A stretch of DNA of 64,000 nt from Virgibacillus sp. AGTR (GCF_016919725.2 NZ_JAJERH010000002.1:123445-187444); one strand, 5' to 3'; counted from the first letter of the stretch, positions 26,995 through 36,587 are shown. Numbers and translations are program-made. The notes: generated from the letters alone by a model not told the origin.

Positions 26995-27273
26995 GATGGA
27001 GTTATATACAACATTCCAATTTGAAAAAATAATTTTTATCCTTTTGCCTAAAATTTATGTACTTAATCAAGGCATTTAGCGTAAAATTAATTTACGCAAT
27101 AATTGTTCTTATTTTGATGCAGTATTACGGGTGGCGTCAAGAAAATGCGGATTTACAACACTAAGCACATTTCCCTGACGCCATCCGAGAATAGACTCTT
27201 AAAATCGAGAATTAATTTTCCTGTAACTCTTTCACTTTTCTATAAAATGTTGTCTTTTTATCCTCTGTCGTAG

Positions 27274-27744
27274 TCAATGATTCTCATTATGAGAATCAAA
27301 AAGTATTAGATATGCAAAAAACTCAGGTGTTTCTTGATTAACATGAGATGTGTCGATTCCACGTTCGATAAGCATATCCACTTTTAGTTCTTCGCAATTG
27401 GAGGTTATTGCATTTAACTGGGATTCAATAATGACAAGTATTCTTTCATTATCAGATGCAATCCTCATATGATTGTAGTAATGATCACTTTTTTCATTTC
27501 TTACTACTTCATACGAAATGAAATTTAAGTTATCCAAGTTAGATTTTATAGGGGCGTTTTTGTGTGCATTAATATAGTTAAGGATTGTCATTTTTAAGAA
27601 AATAACTTCGGATTCTGATAATTCTGTTTCGGCAATATCTAATTTTTTTTGAAATGCGGAGATAACGTCATTAACTGATTGTAACGGTCGAATCCTATGG
27701 GAATATTGCTGCTTCAAATATGCTTTGTACTCATCATGATCCAC
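27274..27744 (-). CDS. Protein of unknown function
   Basis: A 156-residue soluble, acidic protein with no membrane segment. It has a good start: GTG 7 bases after GAGG. The first half is predicted helical (ISAFQKKLDIAETELSESEV); the second half may be mixed alpha/beta. I recognise no family. Its final codons coincide with a perfect 21-bp palindrome at 27278-27298. It lies between an istA scrap and a secreted protein gene, in what looks like accessory DNA. Confidence 0.6.
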   Translation of the reverse strand: MDHDEYKAYLKQQYSHRIRPLQSVNDVISAFQKKLDIAETELSESEVIFLKMTILNYINAHKNAPIKSNLDNLNFISYEVVRNEKSDHYYNHMRIASDNERILVIIESQLNAITSNCEELKVDMLIERGIDTSHVNQETPEFFAYLILFDSHNENH

Positions 27745-27764
27745 GTAATCACCTCAATAAAAAA

Positions 27765-27795
27765 AGAAATAAGAGATGCTCTAGTGAACATCTCG
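27765..27795 (-). terminator. Terminator of the secreted-protein gene
   Basis: GAGATG (27773-27778) pairs with CATCTC (27789-27794). On the minus strand it is followed by TTATTTCTTTTTTT. It lies about 100 bases past the stop of the leftward secreted-protein gene. Confidence 0.6.
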
Positions 27796-27897
27796 ATATT
27801 ATTACTCTATAGCATATAATCGCATAGAGTACTTTAACTATACCAACAGTTACTTCTAATCTGTACCTTAGTTTCTTTAATCAATAAGTATAAAGTT

Positions 27898-28455
27898 TTA
27901 TTGAATTGGCCATTGTCCAATAATATTCGTGGCACTCAACCAACCGGAGCTTGTTACATATACCATTAGACCAGAATCTGAGACTCTTACTTTTGTTTGG
28001 TTTGTTGGTACATTTGCAGTGCCGATATAAGTAGTGTGATAAGTAGATGCTATGCCAAAATTATAAGTTTTTGCTGGAAATGATTTATATACCGTACGAT
28101 TAAGTACTGAACTGTGCATGATATCCATTTTACTGAACTTTACAGCATTAGCAGCCTTATTCCCAGCATAAGTTAAGTATACATAAACTTGAGTAGAATT
28201 ATCAGATGCTCTTATAAAAACTGGTGTAATCGTGCCTAGAGTTGCTTGAGTAGAAATTGAATCTTGAGATTCGTTGTTAGTGATTTGAGCTGGAGTACCG
28301 TCAGGATTTGGAGTGTTGAGTGTATTTTGAATAATTTCAAGATGTGCTGGAGTGATATTGTTTGACGTATTTTGTTGTACTGATTCTGCAAAAGTCGTGG
28401 ATGAAGCTGAAAAAACAAGAAAAAACCCTAATAAAACAACGAATAATTTTCTCAT
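27898..28455 (-). CDS. Small secreted protein of unknown function
   Basis: 185 residues. The N-terminus MRKLFVVLLGFFLVFSASS followed by TFAES is a textbook signal peptide with cleavage after FA. The mature part begins with a 50-residue Asn/Thr/Gln-rich low-complexity stretch; after that there is a beta-rich domain with many Val, Thr and Tyr and no Cys. No enzyme motif is seen. AAAAAATCCTC-type spacing upstream gives only a fair ribosome site. It may be an extracellular or wall-bound protein; I cannot assign a family. Confidence 0.65.
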   Translation of the reverse strand: MRKLFVVLLGFFLVFSASSTTFAESVQQNTSNNITPAHLEIIQNTLNTPNPDGTPAQITNNESQDSISTQATLGTITPVFIRASDNSTQVYVYLTYAGNKAANAVKFSKMDIMHSSVLNRTVYKSFPAKTYNFGIASTYHTTYIGTANVPTNQTKVRVSDSGLMVYVTSSGWLSATNIIGQWPIQ

Positions 28456-28803
28456 AAAAAAATCCTCTTTTTAAATTTTTTGAGCGCTCTTATATTACAT
28501 AATTCTACATATAAATCTAAAACCCTTTTAAAAAAGTAATAATTTTTAAAAAAGATAAATTGTTGAAGTATCTTGAGTCATCGCTTTTTCCCCCCTTCAA
28601 CATGCTATATTGTTAATTATCTTCAGTTTGCTTAGCTTAATAAATAGAATCAATATGTTCTTATCTTATAATTGTAATCATTCTGCTATCCAGACGTATA
28701 TAAAGCATCGTTAGCCATCCACTATGTACAGTTTTTTTACAGTATGTGATTTTTGATATGCTTAACAATAGCTAATTACAGGCATTAAGTGAAACTTCCA
28801 TCA

Positions 28804-28840
28804 GTGGGGGGCTTACTGCAAGCTATATGTAGGATAAAAC
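28804..28840. repeat. Second copy of the MITE-like end sequence
   Basis: GGGGGCTTACTG, five differing bases, then TATATGTAGGATAAA repeats the right end of the element at 36245-36421, with 4 or 5 mismatches in 35. The matching left end is not found upstream, so this is a partial copy. It lies in the 485-base gap between the secreted-protein gene and the AraC-type gene, which otherwise has no credible gene. Confidence 0.6.
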
Positions 28841-28842
28841 TA

Positions 28843-28890
28843 CTCCGAACTACGATCCGGATAAAACTTTACTCGGATTATAATTCGGAG
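28843..28890. terminator. Nested stem-loop after the AraC-type regulator gene
   Basis: CTCCGAA (28843-28849) pairs with TTCGGAG (28884-28890), and ATCCG (28855-28859) with CGGAT (28874-28878). It is 50 bases past the stop of the leftward regulator gene and may end its transcript, although the T-run is weak. Confidence 0.45.
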
Positions 28891-28940
28891 CTTCCTTATT
28901 TGCATGTCTGTTTGCCTCTCATAGATGGAGCCACTCAAAC

Positions 28941-31199
28941 TCATCTATTCAATTTACGATATTGCCCTGGAGTAACACCTATAATTTTTTTAAATTTACG
29001 AGTGAAATTGGCAACATCCTTATAGCCAACCTGCACAACGATATCTTTAATTGGCTGTTGCGTCTCTTTTAGCTGTTTTTTAACATTCTCCATTCGCAGT
29101 TCCTGTACGTATTGCGTAAAGGTAACCCCTGTCTGCTCTTTTATAAACCTACTAAGATAAGAAACAGAGAGTTTAAATTTTAGGGCAATACTTTCCAAGG
29201 ACAGCTCATAGTGTTGATAGTTTTCCTGAATATACGCTAAAATATCATTGCGAAGCTGGTCATTATGACTTTCCTTTTTGCCTTTTACTTCTTGGCAAAT
29301 GTCTAAGACCAATGTTTCCAATCTTGTATGTAACTGCTCAATGGAATAAAAGTCTACTATCCGATTAAAATCTTGAATATTATTACTCAAACCCGTTTCC
29401 GAGATCGTTTTAACGATTGTATTGATTATGTCAAAGCAAATACATTTTAAAACTTGAATGGAATAATCATTATGATCTAACTTGGAAAAAATGTGACGCA
29501 ATGTTTCAATTGCTACAACCTTATCACCCTGTTTTATACTTTGAATAATCTTTATCTGCTCTTCCTTTGGATAACCAAGAGACTGCTCTGGCTCTAGACT
29601 AATATCCTCAAAATAAATAATACTGCCTGGAGGATTTATGAATTTATATTCAATCGTTGCAAGCGCCTCAATGTAGGATCGATTTATTTGTATTTTCTCC
29701 GTATAAAGACCTCCTACTCCAATCGTAGGCTCTATCAACGAGAATTCCTTGATAAACTGTCGAATTTCTAGTACTAATTGCTTTCGTAATTCGCTAGGCT
29801 GCTTTGCGCTTTCTTCTATACTGATAATCACCGCCATTGCATCATTATATAAAAGATCTATTCCATGAGCATTAGCATTTTCAAATGACATATCAGACAA
29901 TTTATTAAATAAATTCTCACGTTCTAACATATTAGCTTCATGAAACATTCCTTTATCGAAATAAATAATTCCAACAAAATAGGTACCACCCTTCAGGTCT
30001 ATTTGTAATGCCTTGGAAAGAGTCTCTATTTCTTCTTTAGTCGGAATATCGCCTTTTAACAGCTTTACAAAAAACTGATCCCTTGCAAATGGCTTTTGCA
30101 TATACATTGCCTCATTTAAGGTTTGATGATCCTCAAATACATTTGTAATGGTTTGTCTTATCGTTTCTAGTTCATTACCTCCTTCCATTTCTTGCGTATT
30201 ATTTTTTCCTTTTCTCGTAATTTCAACGATATTTCGAATCGGTTTGTATTGATTGTTACCAAGTAAAATTGCCAATATAAAACCTATAATAAATATAATA
30301 ACTAATAATATAAAAACTATTAAACTAGTATTTCCCAACCGCTTAAAAAATTGATTGCTATCCATTACGGTAATGAATTTCCAATTACTCATATCGGATT
30401 TAACAGACACCATCGAATAGTCTTTACCATCTATCGTTACATTGTTAATTCCGCTTCTACTTGAAGAAGCATAATCAACTTTCTTTATATTTATAGAATC
30501 ATCATTAATACTGGAGGCAATAATTTGATTGTCTTCATTAATAATATATGCATTCCCCTCAAAATCACCAAGGATATTTTGAATAAGATCTGTCATTTTT
30601 CTTTCTTTTATAAAATACATGACTGTACCATAGGGACTTGGATTCCCAGGAGAAATAGGAAATAAATAAGCAATCATATTCTCATGTTCATCCTCGTTAA
30701 TTACAACATGATCGATTGGCTTAATAAACGGAATTGTTGAATGTAAATCATTTAGTAAATCTTGCTTTTTCCATTCATTAAAACGGTACTTATTATTCAG
30801 TAAAGCATCGATGGAATAGGAGCCATGCGTTGAATATATTGTTTCTGCATTATGGTAATAAATAAACAATTCCTCAATAATGGAACTATTCGCTTTATAT
30901 TTGTTTAATTCATCAATAGCCTCTCCACCATAATAATTATGGCTAAACATATATGGCGTCAATCTTGGATCATATGAAATTCTCGCTGCTAATGTTTCTA
31001 ACTCCTTCATTCGCTCATTGGTTATGTTTTCAACCTGCTCCAATTTATTAATATTGGATTGTTCTATTTCCTTTCGTAGGCTGGAAACCGAGTTATAATA
31101 AATTATCATGCTCATAAGAAGAAAAGGTACAAGAAATATAAATAAATAAGAAATAATATATTTATATAACAGTCTAGGCTTTTTCCAATATCTCCACAT
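28941..31199 (-). CDS. Membrane-bound AraC-family regulator with outside sensor domain (YtdP-like)
   Basis: 752 residues. A first membrane helix (YIISYLFIFLVPFLLMSMII, about residues 14-33), an extracellular region of about 260 residues, a second helix (SLIVFILLVIIFIIGFILAI, about 295-314), a cytoplasmic linker domain, and a C-terminal pair of AraC helix-turn-helices (SLESIALKFKLSVSYLSRF; DIVVQVGYKDVANFTRKFKK). Such one-protein receptors in Firmicutes detect sugars outside and activate nearby glycan genes. The YesL gene 18 bases upstream is in the same operon, and a large glycosidase gene lies further upstream. Confidence 0.85.
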   Translation of the reverse strand: MWRYWKKPRLLYKYIISYLFIFLVPFLLMSMIIYYNSVSSLRKEIEQSNINKLEQVENITNERMKELETLAARISYDPRLTPYMFSHNYYGGEAIDELNKYKANSSIIEELFIYYHNAETIYSTHGSYSIDALLNNKYRFNEWKKQDLLNDLHSTIPFIKPIDHVVINEDEHENMIAYLFPISPGNPSPYGTVMYFIKERKMTDLIQNILGDFEGNAYIINEDNQIIASSINDDSINIKKVDYASSSRSGINNVTIDGKDYSMVSVKSDMSNWKFITVMDSNQFFKRLGNTSLIVFILLVIIFIIGFILAILLGNNQYKPIRNIVEITRKGKNNTQEMEGGNELETIRQTITNVFEDHQTLNEAMYMQKPFARDQFFVKLLKGDIPTKEEIETLSKALQIDLKGGTYFVGIIYFDKGMFHEANMLERENLFNKLSDMSFENANAHGIDLLYNDAMAVIISIEESAKQPSELRKQLVLEIRQFIKEFSLIEPTIGVGGLYTEKIQINRSYIEALATIEYKFINPPGSIIYFEDISLEPEQSLGYPKEEQIKIIQSIKQGDKVVAIETLRHIFSKLDHNDYSIQVLKCICFDIINTIVKTISETGLSNNIQDFNRIVDFYSIEQLHTRLETLVLDICQEVKGKKESHNDQLRNDILAYIQENYQHYELSLESIALKFKLSVSYLSRFIKEQTGVTFTQYVQELRMENVKKQLKETQQPIKDIVVQVGYKDVANFTRKFKKIIGVTPGQYRKLNR

Positions 31200-31217
31200 A
31201 ATCTCCCCCCTTATAAA

Positions 31218-31838
31218 CTAACTCATTTGTTTATTCTCTATCTGTAAACAAGCTTGGTGGGCAAACCACATGATAGGTGTAGCAATTATTGATGATCCAG
31301 CAAAAACCAATAATATTGGCAGGAAATAGAATACATATAAAAGTAGAATAATACTAATAATCATTGCTATTGTTTCTAATGGTCTGGCCAATGCAATAAG
31401 AAAGGATTGTTTAATATATTGATGGAATTTTAAGTTATAACGAACAAATACAGGATAAAAATAGAGCAGCATAATAACATATAATGAACCAATAAATAAA
31501 AGTAATGCATGAAAATAAAAGGATTGAATGTAATTTTTCGATATGGCAATATCTATATACATAAATGCCCCAATGCTCATAAATAAAATACCAAATGCAT
31601 TACTAGTCTTAAAATGCTGTTTATAAACAGCATAAAAATTTTTAAATATCGGTATATCGAAGTCCTTCTCATACCATTTGTGCATGACTGTATATAAGGC
31701 TGTAGTTGCAGGGGAAACACCAAATACTATTAATCCTAATAAGGTAAAAGCTACCCATAAAATATGTAAATACATAACTTTATAAAGCCAATTACCAAAA
31801 TCATATATCCATCGTAAAAAACCATTAAATAAAGACAA
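31218..31838 (-). CDS. YesL-family (DUF624) membrane protein
   Basis: 206 residues with five likely membrane helices. The N-terminal YDFGNWLYKVMYLHILWVAF and GVSPATTALYTVMHKW are typical of DUF624/YesL. These proteins of unknown function accompany LplB/LplC-type sugar transporters and YesN/YtdP-type regulators in polysaccharide loci. The TTG start is 9 bases after AGGAG. A cre-like sequence lies immediately before the ribosome site. It is the first gene of a two-gene unit with the AraC-type regulator. Confidence 0.82.
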   Translation of the reverse strand: MSLFNGFLRWIYDFGNWLYKVMYLHILWVAFTLLGLIVFGVSPATTALYTVMHKWYEKDFDIPIFKNFYAVYKQHFKTSNAFGILFMSIGAFMYIDIAISKNYIQSFYFHALLLFIGSLYVIMLLYFYPVFVRYNLKFHQYIKQSFLIALARPLETIAMIISIILLLYVFYFLPILLVFAGSSIIATPIMWFAHQACLQIENKQMS

Positions 31839-31853
31839 TTTATATCACTCCTA

Positions 31854-31867
31854 TGCAAACGCTTACC
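31854..31867 (-). promoter_or_regulatory. cre-like site (catabolite control)
   Basis: On the minus strand GGTAAGCGTTTGCA agrees with the CcpA consensus TGWAANCGNTNWCA at all but positions 1 and 12. It sits a few bases upstream of the YesL ribosome site, where CcpA binding would block transcription. It could also be a LacI-type operator. Confidence 0.5.
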
Positions 31868-32126
31868 TTGTTGTTTCTAACTACCCCTCCTAATCCCCAA
31901 CTGAACTTCTTTTGTAAATACCAAATCAAGTGGCGTAATGGAAATAATTGGATGTATTAATAATTAAAATAGAATAATAGCTCTACTTTACAACTATCGA
32001 CAAGAAAAAACACCTTTCAGCAAGTATAGCATAGAAATCTTTCTTTTATTATAATATTTAGAAAAATAAGACTTAATTATTAGAAATTAAGCCTTATTCG
32101 TTTCCTTCTCGTACACATTTCCTATT

Positions 32127-35100
32127 CTAATTTTTCGTTGTAATTTCTACCTCTTCAGGTCGATATACCGCTGTTATAGTACCTTTCATATCCGTTGCAT
32201 ACATTACAGTACGCTCTGACTCGAGTAAAAATAGATAACTAGTATTCGTCTTTTGATCGGTAATCTTTATTTCGATATCTTTCGAACATTCTGATACAAA
32301 TATATATAAACAACCATGTTTGAAGGTTAATTTTCTTCCATACATCCCGGGGAGGTTTCCTTTATTCCATTGAAACTCTTCAGGTATTCCTGATCGTCTC
32401 ATAACATAGGAATATAAAGCTATTATTGGTTCATTACGTTCGTTTAACTCCACAGGTAACCCACACCAGTAAATCATACCCTTTCCATATGGAACTTCTT
32501 TCATAGTCTTTCCACCTACATCTACTTCTTTCAACAATTCACCAATCTTTTCATTCCCAAACGATACAAAGTAATCCTGCCCATTCATTTCAAGTATTTC
32601 TTCACGAACAAGATTTTGTGTTTTGGTTTTACCTAGAATCGATTCTGTTCTAGAGGTATGGCCCCAATATGCATCGATACTAATTGCACCAGTGAATAAC
32701 AGATTAACGCCTTTGTCCTTTACCATTGTTAATATCGTATCGAATGTACTTGAACTAAAATTATGTGGACTTGGAATAATAAGTAATTTGGGCAAATCGC
32801 TCAATATTTCTTCTACATGATATTCACTAACAGCTCGAAATGGCATATTCATTTCATAAGCTAATACACGTGTTAATTTCGTAGTCGCCCTTATGGAATA
32901 TCTACGATTGGAGAAATCATTAGAAAATGGGTAAACTACAGCAATATCCTCTAACTTCCTACCTCTAAATAAATCTTTTATTTTATACATGAATTCTCCA
33001 TAATCATAGGATACATTTGCCTCTGGTTTTTCAGTCCCATCTGCACGTATTGCTCCAATATTTGATTCATTAATATTATTCATAAAGTAGTTTGTATTCC
33101 ACAGCCATTGAACTGCACCCGCTCCACCAGTTGAGAAAGCATAAGCATACTTCCTCTCTAATATATTTCGTAATTCTTCCTCACTTCTTTTGGCGTGATT
33201 ATTTGCATTTTCAACATACATGATTCCTGTTTCTTGAATTAAATTAGGTTTTGCAGGCGTTTTAGTGAATATTCCGTCCCAAATTAAGTCATCTAAAAAC
33301 CACCATGTATGGTTACTGGTATAATCAACGGCTTCACTATAAAACAATGGGGATGGTCGCAATCCACCAAGTGCTTCATCCTGTCCCACAGTAACTAGCT
33401 GATCACCAGCTAAGTTCTTAATCGAACTTGCTAGCTCCTTTACCCATTTATTATGCATGTCCATCGTGTATAAGGTGTAATCAAGCCAGCATAATCCTTT
33501 CTTCCCAGACATCATATCCCTTATTCCAAAATTGATTTCAGAGGCCTCTGGTGGTTCAACTGCTGCAAAAGAAGGTAATTCTTCTTCCGTTACATTCCAC
33601 CTTTCTCTTAATTCACGTACAGTTCCGTGCCGTGCTTTAAGCCACTTCTGATAGTTTCTGCGATCATAGCTATCATGACTAGTTTTAGGACCAGCAAATG
33701 GACGGTTGGGATCAAATACAGACGGCTCATTAATTAAGTCCCAGTTAATATTTGTTGTTTCTACATGTCTAGAAACAATCGACGTAATAAAACGTGTTTG
33801 CGCCTTCAAGCTACGAGAATCAAGATAAGGATTCTCACCGTCCCAAGCCTCAGGAGTAAAGGAAAAGAACGTAAAGGTGACCTCGATATCATGTTTTTTA
33901 GCACATAGTATAAAGGCATCAATGGCTCGGAGGACGGCTTCATCCATGTATCCATCAATAAACATCATATTGCGCCAGCCTGTCCAAATTCCAGTACGAA
34001 TATAATTAATCCCAGCACGTTTCATTTGTGCCATATCGTTATCCCATAAATGGGCATTAGGGAGAAACAAAAAATAACGAGCAACATCTGAGGTCATATA
34101 GGTCATTCCAACAATTGGCATAGGTTGTCCGTTTTTATGGAAGTAATCACGATCGCAGTATAAGGGCTCCCCTCTAGCCAAGAGCTGTTTATCCATCCCC
34201 CAGAATCCCTGATAGAGTGAGCGTACCTCACCGTTCTCTGACTCAATATAACAACTTACATGATATAATCCAGGTTCAATCGTAATCGGAATAATAAATG
34301 AATGATTATAGCGTTGTTTACTAGCTTTTATTGATATAGTCTCTGTATAAAGTGGTTCTGAATTGCTACTTACTGTTAATCTAACCTCCCATTGGACAGG
34401 TGCATCGGTAAAGGACTCCATCTGTAAGCTAGCCATCGGTTGTTCCCCTTTTTCATATGTAGCATAGTTCACCTGCAAGGACATCTCCGTCACACCATGA
34501 CTGGTAAATAGCGCTAATTCTCCCAAAAATTCAATTCCTAATTTGCTCCAAAACCGTTTATCCATCCTTTGATTAATAAATATCCATCGACCGCCTGTAA
34601 ACGCTCCGTTTCTATTTTCAATCAGAACACTCGGAGCAGCTACTTTTCTTCCGGAATCCGTAAATCCTTGTAGCAAAGGGAATATCCTAGCATCCATTGG
34701 TCCTGCTGCACCCATTTCTCCCTTTAAAGAACTGGATTTGGTAACATGCAGGATAAAGTTATATGTATCTTGGATGGCAAATAGCTTTTCCTTTCCTTTA
34801 AAAATGGGAATATCATAATTGGATTGTAATTGCGTGACCTGCTTCGTTTTTACTGGCAAAGCCTCGTGAATATTTAATTGTTGGTGGTACGCAGTCTGTT
34901 CACGTTCTTTTTTCCATTTGCCGTCTTCTTGAAAGCATGGAACTCGAAAAGGGATGCCACCAAAGTGAACCATACCTTTTCCGGTTGTTAAATAAGAATA
35001 GATCGCCTTCCAAGCATTTTTAGGAAAAAATGAACCATGTAGATTAATAAAACAAGTTACCTGATCATCATCAAGAGCTTCTTCCAATGAATTAGCAGTT

Positions 35101-35195
35101 ACAATTGTTCCATTTAAGTCTTCCAAAATAGATCTATTTGGTCTATTACCATCTATAGGAAAATCATAATCATAAAAAATAATTGTTTTTGCCAT
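32127..35195 (-). CDS. Large clan GH-A glycoside hydrolase (beta-galactosidase / GH5-like), specificity unknown
   Basis: About 1,022 residues. An N-terminal 230-residue domain resembles a class I amidotransferase-type fold (YSYLTTGKGMVHFGGIPF). A beta domain leads into a TIM barrel with INWDLINEPSVFD, where NEP holds the acid/base Glu, and KPNLIQETGIMY, where Glu would be the nucleophile; both are clan-A positions. A trimerisation-like domain and a beta domain end the protein. No signal peptide, so intracellular. ATG 35195 is 8 bases after GGGAG. It is upstream of the YesL/AraC unit and may act on the same glycan as that regulator senses. Confidence 0.7.
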   Translation of the reverse strand: MAKTIIFYDYDFPIDGNRPNRSILEDLNGTIVTANSLEEALDDDQVTCFINLHGSFFPKNAWKAIYSYLTTGKGMVHFGGIPFRVPCFQEDGKWKKEREQTAYHQQLNIHEALPVKTKQVTQLQSNYDIPIFKGKEKLFAIQDTYNFILHVTKSSSLKGEMGAAGPMDARIFPLLQGFTDSGRKVAAPSVLIENRNGAFTGGRWIFINQRMDKRFWSKLGIEFLGELALFTSHGVTEMSLQVNYATYEKGEQPMASLQMESFTDAPVQWEVRLTVSSNSEPLYTETISIKASKQRYNHSFIIPITIEPGLYHVSCYIESENGEVRSLYQGFWGMDKQLLARGEPLYCDRDYFHKNGQPMPIVGMTYMTSDVARYFLFLPNAHLWDNDMAQMKRAGINYIRTGIWTGWRNMMFIDGYMDEAVLRAIDAFILCAKKHDIEVTFTFFSFTPEAWDGENPYLDSRSLKAQTRFITSIVSRHVETTNINWDLINEPSVFDPNRPFAGPKTSHDSYDRRNYQKWLKARHGTVRELRERWNVTEEELPSFAAVEPPEASEINFGIRDMMSGKKGLCWLDYTLYTMDMHNKWVKELASSIKNLAGDQLVTVGQDEALGGLRPSPLFYSEAVDYTSNHTWWFLDDLIWDGIFTKTPAKPNLIQETGIMYVENANNHAKRSEEELRNILERKYAYAFSTGGAGAVQWLWNTNYFMNNINESNIGAIRADGTEKPEANVSYDYGEFMYKIKDLFRGRKLEDIAVVYPFSNDFSNRRYSIRATTKLTRVLAYEMNMPFRAVSEYHVEEILSDLPKLLIIPSPHNFSSSTFDTILTMVKDKGVNLLFTGAISIDAYWGHTSRTESILGKTKTQNLVREEILEMNGQDYFVSFGNEKIGELLKEVDVGGKTMKEVPYGKGMIYWCGLPVELNERNEPIIALYSYVMRRSGIPEEFQWNKGNLPGMYGRKLTFKHGCLYIFVSECSKDIEIKITDQKTNTSYLFLLESERTVMYATDMKGTITAVYRPEEVEITTKN

Positions 35196-35372
35196 ATAGC
35201 GTGCTCCCATCCACATAACGTTGTAATATTCAGAATTGAACTTACATGATTAGCGTACATGTGATGTAAGGCACTGTAAATATGTGATTATCGTAAACTA
35301 TGTTTTTATTGCATGTTGCTTCTACATGCACCGAATTAGATAGCTAGAATGTGAATTAACGTCATATCGTTA

Positions 35373-35810
35373 CTATTTAATGATATTTGTTTTCGTCACA
35401 GTTGAGCTAGCAATTTTCCATCCATCGCTTTCATTGACAAATACATACTCCATATGTGCAATATGATCACGATACGATTCGCCAGCTGCAATAAATGATG
35501 CCGTTGCCCGCTGTTCTGCCTCAATTACAATGCGATCATTCGATTCTTCTATTACCTTAAAATCCAATAGTTCATACGTAATATCATAATCCTTAAAAAA
35601 TACTTCTAATTGTTTTTTTGTATCTTCCCTACTCGCTTCTACAATTGTCTCCAGATACTTATCCATATTTTCATCTTCAGAATAGGTTAAATTATCTTCT
35701 AAGACTTGTTTAACTTGAGAAGCATTTTTACTTATCTTGCTTGCATCATCATTACTACAGCCCATTATGACTAGTAGTGTTCCAATTAATAGAAGCATTA
35801 CCTTATACAT
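35373..35810 (-). CDS. Small lipoprotein with DUF4878-like domain
   Basis: 145 residues. The signal peptide MYKVMLLLIGTLLVIMGC has a lipobox-type end with Cys at 18, then polar SNDDAS. The mature domain alternates helix and strand (VIEESNDRIVIEAEQRAT, MEYVFVNESDGWKI) like NTF2-type secreted domains; that resemblance is tentative. No enzyme motif. Role unknown. Probably one transcript with the 90-residue gene upstream, 48 bases apart. Confidence 0.65.
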   Translation of the reverse strand: MYKVMLLLIGTLLVIMGCSNDDASKISKNASQVKQVLEDNLTYSEDENMDKYLETIVEASREDTKKQLEVFFKDYDITYELLDFKVIEESNDRIVIEAEQRATASFIAAGESYRDHIAHMEYVFVNESDGWKIASSTVTKTNIIK

Positions 35811-35858
35811 AGTACATCATCCTTAAAAGCTTAATAGATATTACGCAAAAGCATTATC

Positions 35859-36131
35859 TCAATACATAGAAGTCGATTGGGTATGGTCCATTCCTTGCAT
35901 TTTTTCCACAGCTTGATTCGTAGCTTTTGAGTTATTATGTTTTAAAGCGTGGTAGGAAGAATTGATTTGCTCAAATGTGTTTTTAATTTCTTCAAGCTTA
36001 TGCAGAATAACACCTGTATTATCTTCTTTGTTCATGCTTGTATAGGACTTTTCAAAGTTTTGAATGGTAGCTTGAAGCTCTGATAATGCCTTATCAATAG
36101 GTGCACGTTCGATTTTTACTTCTTCATTCAT
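35859..36131 (-). CDS. Small soluble helical protein of unknown function
   Basis: 90 residues, charged, predicted to be helical throughout with coiled-coil-like spacing (LSELQATIQNFEKSYTSMNK, ILHKLEEIKNTFEQINSSYH). No signal or membrane segment. The ATG is about 12 bases from GAGG, a little far. It precedes the lipoprotein gene and may be co-transcribed with it. I know of no assigned function. Confidence 0.55.
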   Translation of the reverse strand: MNEEVKIERAPIDKALSELQATIQNFEKSYTSMNKEDNTGVILHKLEEIKNTFEQINSSYHALKHNNSKATNQAVEKMQGMDHTQSTSMY

Positions 36132-36244
36132 GAATTACATAATCCTCTCTTCTTTGGTTCACAAAAATAATACTGTCTTCATATGTTGAAGACAATTAAC
36201 TGCTTAACGTAATGCAGCAGGTACTCGGTATTATAAAATGAAAA

Positions 36245-36421
36245 CCTCAAGCAGTTGGGGGATTTTGTTTATCCCACACTAATTGTTAGTACCACTAGGG
36301 TATAACCTAAAGACCTTTGAAGCAATCGAACATTTACTGGCAGTCGATCTCACTTACCAATGTTAGCTTCTCTTTATTGCTTGAGGTCGGGGGCTTACTG
36401 GCAGTTATATGTAGGATAAAC
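36245..36421. repeat. MITE-like palindromic element
   Basis: CCTCAAGCA (36245-36253) pairs with TGCTTGAGG (36378-36386). GTTTATCC (36267-36274) is inverted at 36414-36421, and the similarity of the two ends extends inward (CACA, AGTA). No open frame lies inside. The right end recurs at 28804-28840. It could be a non-autonomous mobile element or a structured RNA. It fills most of the 456-base gap between the 90-residue gene and the YvrJ gene. Confidence 0.55.
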
Positions 36422-36550
36422 CCCCTTAAAATTATAAGTGATTACCTTTTATTTTCTAAGTTAAAAAAGTACTAGATTCGCTTATTAATCGACATACTGT
36501 GACTAGTAAGTAGGAAAATTGGACTATCATAGTTATTTAATGGGATAATG

Positions 36551-36585
36551 AAAAACTCCGGAATCTGGTGACTCCGAAGTTTTTC
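36551..36585 (-). terminator. Terminator of the YvrJ-family gene
   Basis: AAAAACTCCGGAATC and GACTCCGAAGTTTTT form a 15-bp stem with two mismatches and a 4-base loop. On the minus strand it ends in TTTTT. It begins 3 bases after the YvrJ stop. Confidence 0.8.
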
Positions 36586-36587
36586 AG

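Noticed and set aside
28789..29025. Rightward 78-codon open frame
   Set aside because: It starts inside the MITE-like repeat and runs over the end of the AraC-type gene on the opposite strand.
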